DNA of 20,401 nucleotides. Origin: Desulfobulbaceae bacterium UBA2775 (GTDB lineage: Bacteria; Desulfobacterota; Desulfobulbia; Desulfobulbales; Desulfocapsaceae). Shown one piece after another: positions 1-6,758 of the stretch (the first letter of the stretch is position 1; each line of letters begins with the position of its first letter). The DNA is taken from contig DEIL01000227.1 of the NCBI GenBank assembly GCA_002352445.1, positions 1 through 20,401 of the forward strand. Direction: 5' to 3'. The notes beneath the pieces were generated by a model. It saw only the letters and a list, made by a program, of their open reading frames with translations, did no database searches and had not been told where the DNA came from. A program made the position numbers and the translations under genes.

Positions 1-22
1 GACCTTTTTACGAGTTTATCAA
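1..22. repeat. Partial copy (one terminus) of the TTTTACGAGTTTRTCA palindromic repeat
   Basis: The first bases contain TTTTTACGAGTTTATCA (5-21), nearly identical to the right terminus of the full repeat at 2460-2550 (TTTTACGAGTTTGTCA) and to the reverse complement of the left terminus at 19125-19143. The rest of this copy lies outside the window. The terminus ends one base before the ATG of the ABC ATPase gene, so the repeat occupies the place where that gene's ribosome binding site should be. Confidence 0.6.
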
Positions 23-820
23 ATGATTGATGTTAAAGATCTCCTGTTTCACTACGGGGATGGCATAGAGTTGTTTGGCGCTTTTTCGTTTCATGTGAAT
101 CGCGGCGAGGCGTGGACTGTTATCGGGCCCTCGGGTTGCGGCAAGAGTACACTCCTGCTTCTTATCGCCGGCCTGAACAGACCGAAGGGAGGTAAAGTTA
201 CAGTAGGAGGAGAACATATTACCAGGGCCAGACCGTCAACCGGTCTGGTTCTGCAGGATCATGGTCTTCTTCCCTGGGCAACTATAGAGGAAAATACACG
301 ACTCGGTCTTGAGGTAAGAAAGTTTTATGGGCCCGATGGAAAACACAGCCCTGCAGATGTGCAGCCTGATGAGAAGGAAGATAATCGGAGGGTCAACCAC
401 TGGCTCACTTGGCTCGGCATAGATAATCTGAAAAAAATGTATCCCTCACAACTTTCCCGGGGACAGCGTCAGCGGGCGGCAATTGCCAGAACTCTCGTTC
501 TGCAGCCGGATCTTCTCCTGATGGATGAACCTTTTTCCGCTCTCGATGCCCCCATCAGGGAGGAGTTGCAGAAGGTGATGAACGGTTTTCACCTGGAATC
601 AGGATTAACTTCCCTGACGGTAACCCATGATATTGAAGAGGCTGTTGTTCTTGGTGAAAAAATCCTTGTACTCCATGATCGTTGCAATCGTGAACCGATG
701 ATCATAGACAACCATCTTTCCGGAAAGACAGATAAGCGAAAAAGTCCTGAATTCATTGATCGCTGCGGGCAACTTAAGGATATCCTTGGCTCACGTAGAA
801 GCGATGGGTGGGAGGACTAA
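23..820 (+). CDS. ABC transporter ATPase, NitT/TauT (SsuB/TauB-like) family
   Basis: Cytoplasmic ATP-hydrolysing subunit of an ABC importer, 265 aa. Walker A GPSGCGKST is at residues 35-43, the Q-loop glutamine at about 78 (LVLQDHGLLPW), an ABC signature LSRGQRQR at 144-151 (Arg replaces the second Gly of LSGGQ), Walker B LLLMDEP at 164-170 and the switch His at 202. About 15 extra polar residues near 105-123 lengthen the helical region compared with TauB/SsuB. The permease gene follows after 6 bp, so the two form one transport unit. The binding-protein gene is not in the window and may lie upstream. There is no clear Shine-Dalgarno sequence because a repeat terminus ends one base before the ATG. 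The substrate cannot be read from the sequence; the family carries nitrate, sulfonates, thiamine-pyrimidine precursors and other small molecules. Confidence 0.9.
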   Translation: MIDVKDLLFHYGDGIELFGAFSFHVNRGEAWTVIGPSGCGKSTLLLLIAGLNRPKGGKVTVGGEHITRARPSTGLVLQDHGLLPWATIEENTRLGLEVRKFYGPDGKHSPADVQPDEKEDNRRVNHWLTWLGIDNLKKMYPSQLSRGQRQRAAIARTLVLQPDLLLMDEPFSALDAPIREELQKVMNGFHLESGLTSLTVTHDIEEAVVLGEKILVLHDRCNREPMIIDNHLSGKTDKRKSPEFIDRCGQLKDILGSRRSDGWED

Positions 821-826
821 CCCCTA

Positions 827-1585
827 ATGAAAAGAAAGGCGACACTGCTTTCCACTCTTGCCGGGGTTGTTATGTTTTTTGTCCTCTGGCAACTGCTGGC
901 GCTGATCGTAAATCGTCCCATACTGCCATCTCCGCTGGAAGTGGTGCCTCTTTTTCTACAAAATATTACAGGTGAACTGGGGCTCCATTTTCTTGCATCT
1001 GCGGCCCGGGTTCTTACGGCGATTATTCTTGCTACCCTGCTCGCTGCTCCACTGGGACTTGCTTTGGGACAAATGCCCAGACTTGACAGTGTGGTAGGCC
1101 CGTTGATCGCAATTATCTATCCGATACCAAAGATTATTTTTCTGCCGGTAATCTATGTGCTGATGGGCATAAGTGATCTCTCAAAGATTACCCTGATCGC
1201 CAGCATTATTTTTTTTCAGATTCTTGTGGTGGTGCGCGATGAAGCTGCGGGTTTGAAAAAAGAGTTGATTCTTTCGGTAAAATCACTTGGCGCGGGAAGA
1301 CGCGCCCTTTTCAAATATGTCTATATACCTGCATCTATCCCGGCTATACTCACTGCTCTGCGGGTTTCGGTGGGCACTGCGGTTGCTGTGCTTTTTATTG
1401 CAGAACAGTCGTTGACCAGTTACGGCCTTGGTTATTATATCGTAATCGAGACATACCAGGTACTGCTTTATCCGGAGATGTATACCGGTATCATGGGCAT
1501 GGGACTGCTGGGTGTCCTGCTCTATTTTGCTATTTATTCCATTGAGCTGAAGGTTAGTAAGCATATGTTTATTGACGGCCACTAA
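827..1585 (+). CDS. ABC transporter permease, NitT/TauT (SsuC/TauC-like) family
   Basis: Inner-membrane channel subunit, 252 aa, the usual length for SsuC/TauC permeases. It has an N-terminal membrane segment at about 9-28, then several hydrophobic helices. The cytoplasmic coupling (EAA-type) loop is at about 148-175 and includes VKSLGAGRR followed by a conserved IPASIPAILTALR stretch that contacts the ATPase. The gene starts 6 bp after the ATPase stop, with a GGGAGGA sequence overlapping the end of the upstream gene as a plausible ribosome binding site. A menA-like gene follows after 3 bp, so ATPase, permease and prenyltransferase are very probably cotranscribed. Substrate unknown. Confidence 0.9.
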   Translation: MKRKATLLSTLAGVVMFFVLWQLLALIVNRPILPSPLEVVPLFLQNITGELGLHFLASAARVLTAIILATLLAAPLGLALGQMPRLDSVVGPLIAIIYPIPKIIFLPVIYVLMGISDLSKITLIASIIFFQILVVVRDEAAGLKKELILSVKSLGAGRRALFKYVYIPASIPAILTALRVSVGTAVAVLFIAEQSLTSYGLGYYIVIETYQVLLYPEMYTGIMGMGLLGVLLYFAIYSIELKVSKHMFIDGH

Positions 1586-1588
1586 ACC

Positions 1589-2473
1589 ATGCAGAATCAA
1601 TCAAAATTTTTATTATGGGTTCAAGCTGCACGCCCCAAAACACTGCCCGCTGCTGTAGCGCCTGTGGCGGTAGGTTCCGCTGTTGCTTTTGCGGACGGTA
1701 AATTTGTATTCTGGCCCGCTGTAGCCTGTCTCGTCTGTGCAATTGTACTGCAGATCGCAGTTAATTTTGCCAATGACTATTTTGATTTTAAGAGCAATGT
1801 CGACTCTGAAGAGAGACTGGGTCCGGTTCGGGTGACCCAGAGTGGTCTCATCCCTCCGATGGAAGTTAAACGCGCCATGATCTTCTTACTGTTCTTTGCC
1901 GGCCTGCTGTTTCTCTACCTGGTCAGTGTCGGTGGAGTATGGATAATACTAATTGGAGGAGCCTCCGTACTGGCTGCTCTGGCCTACAGCGGTGGCCCTT
2001 ATCCCCTGGCAAGCCATGGTCTTGGTGAGCTGTTTGTTTTTATATTTTTTGGCCTTGTTGCTGTTTGTGGCACCTATTTCATTCAGGCGGGAGAGTTGAG
2101 TCGGATGGCTGTTCTGGCAGCGGTTCCTCCGGGACTGCTTATAACTGCCATAATGGTTGTGAATAATTTACGTGACAGGGAGACGGATAAGAAGGCTGGA
2201 AAGAACACACTGGCAGTGATTTTGGGGTATAAATGGACAGTACGAGAATATATTCTGCTGGTGGCCATCAGTTATCTTATCCCTGTTGCCATAGCTTTTG
2301 GCAGTAAATCGATCGTAATCTGCCTGCCTTTGCTGACCCTTCCCTACGGCTTGTCTCTTGTCAGGGAGATACAGAGGGAGCAGGGCAGGGCATTGAATGA
2401 GACTTTGGCAAAAACGGCAAAATTGTCGCTGATATACAGCCTTCTTTTTGCTGTTGGTTTGATGGTGTCGTAA
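1589..2473 (+). CDS. menA: UbiA-superfamily prenyltransferase, MenA-like (1,4-dihydroxy-2-naphthoate prenyltransferase)
   Basis: Integral membrane enzyme that attaches a polyprenyl chain to an aromatic acid in menaquinone synthesis; 294 aa, typical for MenA. The first Asp-rich motif is NDYFDFKSNVD (62-72), followed by GPVRVTQSGLI, which is characteristic of MenA. The second motif is NNLRDRETD (192-200). Both bind the Mg-diphosphate of the prenyl donor. ASHGLGELFVFIFFG (141-155) is another MenA signature, and eight or nine hydrophobic segments are visible. The ATG lies 3 bp after the permease stop with no strong ribosome binding site, which suggests translational coupling. The last codons and the TAA stop lie inside a palindromic repeat (2460-2550), so the extreme C-terminus (Met-Val-Ser) is repeat-encoded. 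The exact aromatic acceptor (classical or futalosine-route intermediate) cannot be decided from sequence. Confidence 0.85.
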   Translation: MQNQSKFLLWVQAARPKTLPAAVAPVAVGSAVAFADGKFVFWPAVACLVCAIVLQIAVNFANDYFDFKSNVDSEERLGPVRVTQSGLIPPMEVKRAMIFLLFFAGLLFLYLVSVGGVWIILIGGASVLAALAYSGGPYPLASHGLGELFVFIFFGLVAVCGTYFIQAGELSRMAVLAAVPPGLLITAIMVVNNLRDRETDKKAGKNTLAVILGYKWTVREYILLVAISYLIPVAIAFGSKSIVICLPLLTLPYGLSLVREIQREQGRALNETLAKTAKLSLIYSLLFAVGLMVS

Positions 2474-2550
2474 AAACTCGCTGCTTCGTCATTCCCGCCT
2501 GCCCGGGAATGACGGAATGGCAAAGGATTTGGGTTTTACGAGTTTGTCAA
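2460..2550. repeat. Full copy of a palindromic repeat with a GTCATTCCC hairpin core
   Basis: The termini are TGATGGTGTCGTAAAA (2460-2475) and TTTTACGAGTTTGTCA (2534-2549), an imperfect inverted pair. The centre is a perfect 11-bp stem, CGTCATTCCCG / CGGGAATGACG (2487-2497 and 2504-2514), with a 6-nt loop. The reverse complement aligns along most of its length with 19125-19222, including an internal block close to CCCAAATYCTTTGCC. The left terminus overlaps the last codons and stop of the menA-like gene. There is no T-run after the hairpin, so it is not a classical terminator, though it could stabilise the 3' end of the mRNA. Confidence 0.85.
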
Positions 2551-2565
2551 TTTTGAAAATATTTT

Positions 2566-2753
2566 TCTGATTACGTACGAAACTCAGCTACGCCAAAAGC
2601 CTATGCGTAGGAGCCCAGTCCACTGGGCGATTGCTGCTTCATAGCAAAAATGTCGATTTAATCGCCCAGGTGACTGGGCTCCTACAAAGCGTTGTAGTTT
2701 AAGGGAGTTATCTTGTATGTTATGTCTATGGCTGAGTTTCATACGTAATCAGA
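2566..2753. mobile_element. 188-bp MITE-like element with 23-bp terminal inverted repeats
   Basis: The left arm, 2566-2588 (TCTGATTACGTACGAAACTC plus AGC), and the reverse complement of the right arm, 2731-2753, agree at 22 of 23 positions. The element is non-coding and sits in the 314-bp gap between menA and fabI. It encloses a REPIN-like inverted pair at 2607-2685 and two smaller inverted repeats: CTACGC/GCGTAG at 2588-2593 and 2605-2610, and CTACAA/TTGTAG at 2682-2687 and 2692-2697. No target-site duplication was obvious. The nested symmetry suggests either a non-autonomous transposable element or one long structured hairpin. No transposase gene is present in the window. Confidence 0.65.
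2607..2685. repeat. REPIN-like pair of inverted REP sequences
   Basis: The left unit, 2607-2632, begins GTAGGAGCCCAGTCCACTGG and ends GCGATT. The reverse complement of the right unit, 2660-2685, matches it at 24 of 26 positions; the two mismatches fall in the loop (CA versus AC). Each unit is itself a small hairpin, CCCAG / CTGGG. The layout GTAG-GAGC-stem-loop-stem-GCGAT resembles known bacterial REP elements mobilised by RAYT (TnpA-REP) proteins, and two inverted units separated by a short spacer is the REPIN arrangement. The family assignment is by resemblance only. Confidence 0.65.
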
Positions 2754-2787
2754 ATTTTTTTTATAACCACAAAAAATAAAAAACATT

Positions 2788-3600
2788 ATGGGTTTTCTGG
2801 GAGTAGAGAAGAAAAAATATATTATTTTCGGTCTGGCAAATAAAAAATCAGTTGCCGCCGTTATCGGGCGAACCATGGTTGAGGAAGGAGCTGACCTTAT
2901 TCATGTGGTCCGTTCTGAAGAGAGAAAGAAGACTGCTCAAAAAATTTTTCCCGGTTGTCCTGTATTCATTTGTGACGTGGAAGATGAGGCCAATATTATA
3001 CGGGTTCGGGATGAGATTGCGGTTGAAATTGATGCATTAAATGGGGGAAGGGTTGATGGCATTGTCCATTCCATCGCCTTTGCCAACTACTCCGAGGGGA
3101 TGAAGCCGTTTCATGAGACGATAAAGGCTGACTTTCTTCAGGCTGTTGATATCTCATGCTTTTCTTTTATCAGTATCGCCAACCATTTTAAGAACATCAT
3201 TGCTGACGATGGCTCCTTTGTTACAATCACCATTTCCACAACCCGCATGGCCGCTGAAAACTATGGATATATGGCTCCGGTTAAGGCAGCTTTAAACTCC
3301 TCGCTCTGTTTTCTGGCCAAAAGCTTCTCGGATTTTTCCCATGTGCGGTTTAATGCGGTTGCCCCCTCACTGCTTAAAACCTCGGCTTCCGCAGGGATTC
3401 CAGGCTATGTTGACAGCTATCTCTTTGCCGAAAAAGCGATCCTCCGAAAGAAGGCGCTTACCACTCAGGAGGCCGCCGATACAGCAGCTTTTCTGCTTTC
3501 AAACCGCTCTTCCGGCATAAACTGTCAGACAATCGTGGTTGATGCCGGTATGGAAGTGAACTATTTTGACAGAGAAATTATAAAGAAGACTGTTGGGTAG
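2788..3600 (+). CDS. fabI: FabI-like enoyl-[acyl-carrier-protein] reductase (divergent)
   Basis: NAD(P)H-dependent short-chain reductase of type II fatty-acid synthesis, 270 aa, close to the usual 255-265. It begins MGFL and has the FabI-type cofactor motif GLANKKSVA (15-23). It also has CDVED (62-66), HSIAFAN (94-100) and the catalytic spacing Tyr159-x6-Lys166 within NYGYMAPVK. The C-terminal block AADTAAFLLS then a VDAG motif is typical. The first active-site tyrosine of FabI (ten residues before the second in E. coli) is replaced: the equivalent position is Ile149. That substitution makes the substrate less certain; a related SDR enzyme acting on another acyl chain is possible. There is no clear ribosome binding site, and the upstream 34 bases after the TIR element are A/T-rich. 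It is separated from the downstream ABC operon by 53 bp. Confidence 0.75.
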   Translation: MGFLGVEKKKYIIFGLANKKSVAAVIGRTMVEEGADLIHVVRSEERKKTAQKIFPGCPVFICDVEDEANIIRVRDEIAVEIDALNGGRVDGIVHSIAFANYSEGMKPFHETIKADFLQAVDISCFSFISIANHFKNIIADDGSFVTITISTTRMAAENYGYMAPVKAALNSSLCFLAKSFSDFSHVRFNAVAPSLLKTSASAGIPGYVDSYLFAEKAILRKKALTTQEAADTAAFLLSNRSSGINCQTIVVDAGMEVNYFDREIIKKTVG

Positions 3601-3623
3601 TCCTGCATAAACAGATGCTTCTT

Positions 3624-3640
3624 TTACATGAATAATGTAA
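3624..3640. promoter_or_regulatory. Inverted repeat TTACAT-N5-ATGTAA upstream of the ABC operon; possible operator
   Basis: TTACAT (3624-3629) and ATGTAA (3635-3640) form a perfect 6-bp inverted pair around GAATA, 14 bp before the ATG of the fused permease gene. Its size and A/T-rich symmetry fit a dimeric repressor site. It does not match the canonical Fur box well, so no regulator is assigned. It could also be a chance palindrome in A/T-rich DNA. Confidence 0.3.
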
Positions 3641-3653
3641 TCTGAACTGCAAG

Positions 3654-5465
3654 ATGAATATCTCAGCAAAGCACACTTTTTCCTTTCGTGTCCGGCGCCT
3701 GATTAATACGCCGGAGCGGCTGCTTGCAGCTTTTTTCCTTGTCCTGCTTGTTTTCCTCGTACTCACTCCACTCGTGGAAATTATTCGCGACGCCCTCTCA
3801 ATCCAGAGTTACGACCTAGCCTATTTCCCTGATGCCGAGGAGGGATCTTTCACCCTGTTTCATCTCAAACGGGTATTTACCGGCCGATTGTCGAAAGCAC
3901 TTTTCTATCAGCCGATGATGAATTCTCTCATAGTCGGCACCGGTGTGACCTTACTGGCCGTGGTGATCGGCTCCGGCCTTGCCTGGCTTGTCGTTCGAAC
4001 CGATCTTCCGTTTAGAGTGTTTTTCGGTTCCATGGCGGTTATTCCCTATATGATGCCCTCGTGGGTACTTGCCCTGGCCTGGATGACCCTTTTCAAAAAT
4101 GATCGTCTCGGCGGCGCAACCGGAATATTCACCTACTATACCGGGTTGCAGCTGCCGGATTGGTTTTCCTACGGCATGTTTCCCATTATCATCTGCCTGG
4201 CCATGCATTATTACGCCTATTCATATCTTCTGGTTTCAGGTGCCTTGATGACCGTTGATTCTGAAATGGAAGAGGCGGGCGCCATCTGCGGACTCTCCCG
4301 GTTTAAACGGCTTCTGTTGATTACTATGCCGCTGCTGCTGCCGGCCCTTGGTTCCGCTGTTGTTCTCACCTTTATCCGTATACTCGGCACCTTCGGCACT
4401 CCTGCACTTCTGGGGTTGCCGGTACGGTTTTATACTTTTTCTACCAGGATTTACACCTCGCTCAATGCCCGCAATGCAGGCGACGGCTACGTGCTGGCGC
4501 TTGTCCTGGTGGCCCTGGCAATTCTCTTTATCTATATCAACAGCAGAGTGCTTGGGGTACGCAGGAGTTTTGTCACTGTTACCGGCAAGGGATTTCGCCA
4601 AAACCCCATCAAGCTTGGTAGATGGCGAACACCACTAACCGTTCTGGTTGGTCTTTTCACCTTTTCCGTTGTGTTTTTGCCCCTGCTTTTTCTTGGCTGG
4701 GAATCGTTGTTGCTGCACCCAGGGGAGTATAGTTTTGATAACTTTACCCTCCATTACTGGATCGGGCAGGCAAGTGATGACTATGTTCACGGAGATGCCG
4801 GTATACTGCACAATGACCAGATCCTGGCAGCGCTCGGTAACAGTTTGAAGCTGGGCTTTTCCGCTGCCATGATTAATGGTTTGCTTGGTTTGCTCATTGG
4901 TTATGCTATAGTCAGGACCCGCGGCAGCTGGATGTCCAAAAGTCTTGAAGCAACTGCCTTTGCACCTTATATTTTTCCGTCTATTGCACTGGGTGCTATC
5001 TATATCGGTATTTTTTCAACCTCCCATGGCCCGTTTCCTGCTCTATACGGAACCTTTGCCTTACTGGTGCTGATTACTACCGTGAAAAATCTGCCGTTTA
5101 CCTCCCGTACCGGTATCGCTGCGCTGCTGCAGATAGATAAATCTCTTGAAGAGGCTGCCCGGGTGCAGGGTATCGGCTGGTTGAAAAGAATGCTGCACAT
5201 TATCATTCCCATGTCCACTAGTGGTCTGGTTGCAGGAATGCTGCTGACCTTTATCACCGCCATGCGCGAATTATCGCTTATTATCCTTATCTTAACGCCT
5301 TCTACAATGGTGATGACCGGACTGATATTCGGTTATCAGTCGGAAGATCAATCCCAGCATGCCGGCGCAGTTACTCTTATTCTTGTTCTTATAATCATTA
5401 TTGCGAATATACTGGTTCGTCGTTTTTTTGGTGACAGCCTGTCTCGCTTGACCCAATCCAAGTGA
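3654..5465 (+). CDS. ABC transporter permease, two fused domains, ferric iron/AfuB-FbpB type
   Basis: Inner-membrane permease of 603 aa containing two homologous halves, as in FbpB/SfuB/AfuB; it is slightly longer than the common 500-560 aa. About 12 membrane segments are visible, the first at about 20-43. Each half carries an EAA coupling loop: EMEEAGAICGLSRFKRL near 204-220 and SLEEAARVQGIGWLKRM near 494-510, both followed by a proline-containing helix. It is the first gene of a tight operon with binding protein (42 bp downstream), ATPase and a HAD phosphatase. Sequence class suggests Fe(III) import, but members of the same class (AfuABC) move hexose phosphates, so the substrate is open. 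The ribosome binding site is weak; an inverted repeat at 3624-3640 lies just upstream. Confidence 0.9.
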   Translation: MNISAKHTFSFRVRRLINTPERLLAAFFLVLLVFLVLTPLVEIIRDALSIQSYDLAYFPDAEEGSFTLFHLKRVFTGRLSKALFYQPMMNSLIVGTGVTLLAVVIGSGLAWLVVRTDLPFRVFFGSMAVIPYMMPSWVLALAWMTLFKNDRLGGATGIFTYYTGLQLPDWFSYGMFPIIICLAMHYYAYSYLLVSGALMTVDSEMEEAGAICGLSRFKRLLLITMPLLLPALGSAVVLTFIRILGTFGTPALLGLPVRFYTFSTRIYTSLNARNAGDGYVLALVLVALAILFIYINSRVLGVRRSFVTVTGKGFRQNPIKLGRWRTPLTVLVGLFTFSVVFLPLLFLGWESLLLHPGEYSFDNFTLHYWIGQASDDYVHGDAGILHNDQILAALGNSLKLGFSAAMINGLLGLLIGYAIVRTRGSWMSKSLEATAFAPYIFPSIALGAIYIGIFSTSHGPFPALYGTFALLVLITTVKNLPFTSRTGIAALLQIDKSLEEAARVQGIGWLKRMLHIIIPMSTSGLVAGMLLTFITAMRELSLIILILTPSTMVMTGLIFGYQSEDQSQHAGAVTLILVLIIIIANILVRRFFGDSLSRLTQSK

Positions 5466-5507
5466 TTCAGAAAATGTAAAAAAGTGAAAATTGAAAAAGG
5501 AGACACC

Positions 5508-6758
5508 ATGCAAGTAAAACAGAAATTGTCGGCTGTTGTTGTCAGCCTTGTATTTGCCTTTAGTGCTGCAGGAATAAGTTTTGCAACCGAGCAACCACCT
5601 CCTCCTCCTGAAATGGATGCATGGCTGAAGGCAGCCAGGCTCGGATCCTATGATACAGCACCGCAGGACTGGGCTGAGATAGGGAGAATGGCAGAAAAAG
5701 AGGGGGAGGTTATTATCTACTCCGCATCCTCACGAATGGCAAAGGTCGCCAAAAAATTTATGGAGAAATATCCGGCGATCAAGGTGACATCGTATGATCT
5801 TGGCTCAGTGAAGACAATTGAAAAAACAATCCGGGAACAAGATGCCAAACTGTATAGTGCCGATATCATAACTACTGGTGGTTCCGGGCAGGTTGTCCAT
5901 GAGTTGTGGGCCAAGAACCGGCTTGTCAACTTTGTTCCCGATACCCATGCGGCACAAATTCCAAAGGAATACCAGGAGCCGGTTCTGGTTCGTGTTCTCG
6001 AAGCTGTTGTCTTTATGTACAATGGTGAAGTATACCCGGATGCACCGCCTGTGAAGAACATCTGGGAGTACACTGAACCCAAATACAAGGGCAAGGTTGT
6101 ACTCAAGGATCCCATGCAGTCGCTGACCAATTTCATGGGCGTAGCAACGCTTGTCCAACATGCTGACGAGTTGGCTGCAGCCTACAAAAACCACACAGGC
6201 AAGGAGTTGAAGCTCAGCGAAGGGGTTCCTGATGCCGGTTATGAATTTCTCTATAGATTGATGCATAATGATATTGTTATTACCAAGTCAGGTTCTAAAA
6301 GCGCTGCCGCTTCCGGTAAAGCCGGGCAGAAGAATCCTCCGGCCTTTTTTGGTGCCATGACCTACTATCGGTACAATTTTTCGAAGGGACTGGTCAATAA
6401 ACTGGTTGTCGATCTTGATCCTGTGGCAAAGATTATTTATCCCACTTATATGGGTATTGCCCGCCAGGCACCGCATCCAAATGCGGCAAAATTATTCATC
6501 GCCTACCTGCTGGGGTCAACAGAGATTACCGCTGATACCAAATTGGAACCGCCCTATAAAGAGGGTAAAAGTGGTGAACTGCTCCAGGGACTGTCTTATT
6601 ATTATGAACCCGGCTCCAAAAGCCCCCGGGACAATGTGCCGCTGCCCAAGGGAGGAGAAGCCTGGCCAAATATGAAGGCATGGACGGTGGATCCAATGTT
6701 TATGTGGAAAGAGGGGCCCAAAGTACGTGATTTCTGGATCCAGGAATCATCGATGTAA
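5508..6758 (+). CDS. Periplasmic substrate-binding protein of the ferric iron/AfuA-type ABC importer
   Basis: Secreted solute-binding protein, 416 aa from the ATG at 5508, chosen because AAAGGAGA sits 6 bp upstream; the in-frame GTG at 5484 has no such signal. The signal peptide is residues 1-26, with likely cleavage after SFA. A proline run (PPPPPE) follows, then an N-terminal helix and the first binding-protein lobe beginning EGEVIIYSASS at about 65. The class I/II periplasmic protein fold of FbpA/AfuA is indicated by DIITTGG, KYKGKVVLKDP and the C-lobe. A tyrosine pair (Tyr286-Tyr287, TYYRYNF) lies where FbpA proteins hold Fe(III)-binding tyrosines, which supports iron but does not prove it. 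At 416 aa it exceeds typical FbpA (about 330) by extensions at both ends. Its stop overlaps the ATPase start (TAATG). Confidence 0.85.
   Translation: MQVKQKLSAVVVSLVFAFSAAGISFATEQPPPPPEMDAWLKAARLGSYDTAPQDWAEIGRMAEKEGEVIIYSASSRMAKVAKKFMEKYPAIKVTSYDLGSVKTIEKTIREQDAKLYSADIITTGGSGQVVHELWAKNRLVNFVPDTHAAQIPKEYQEPVLVRVLEAVVFMYNGEVYPDAPPVKNIWEYTEPKYKGKVVLKDPMQSLTNFMGVATLVQHADELAAAYKNHTGKELKLSEGVPDAGYEFLYRLMHNDIVITKSGSKSAAASGKAGQKNPPAFFGAMTYYRYNFSKGLVNKLVVDLDPVAKIIYPTYMGIARQAPHPNAAKLFIAYLLGSTEITADTKLEPPYKEGKSGELLQGLSYYYEPGSKSPRDNVPLPKGGEAWPNMKAWTVDPMFMWKEGPKVRDFWIQESSM

Noticed and set aside
2487..2514. Hairpin after menA as an intrinsic terminator
   Set aside because: The 11-bp stem is strong but no T-run follows, and the hairpin is the core of a dispersed repeat.
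4236..4601. Long minus-strand open frames within the fused permease gene (and similar ones in oadA, pyrF and the sigma gene)
   Set aside because: They are antisense shadows of genes with clear family motifs, with no start signals or recognisable products.
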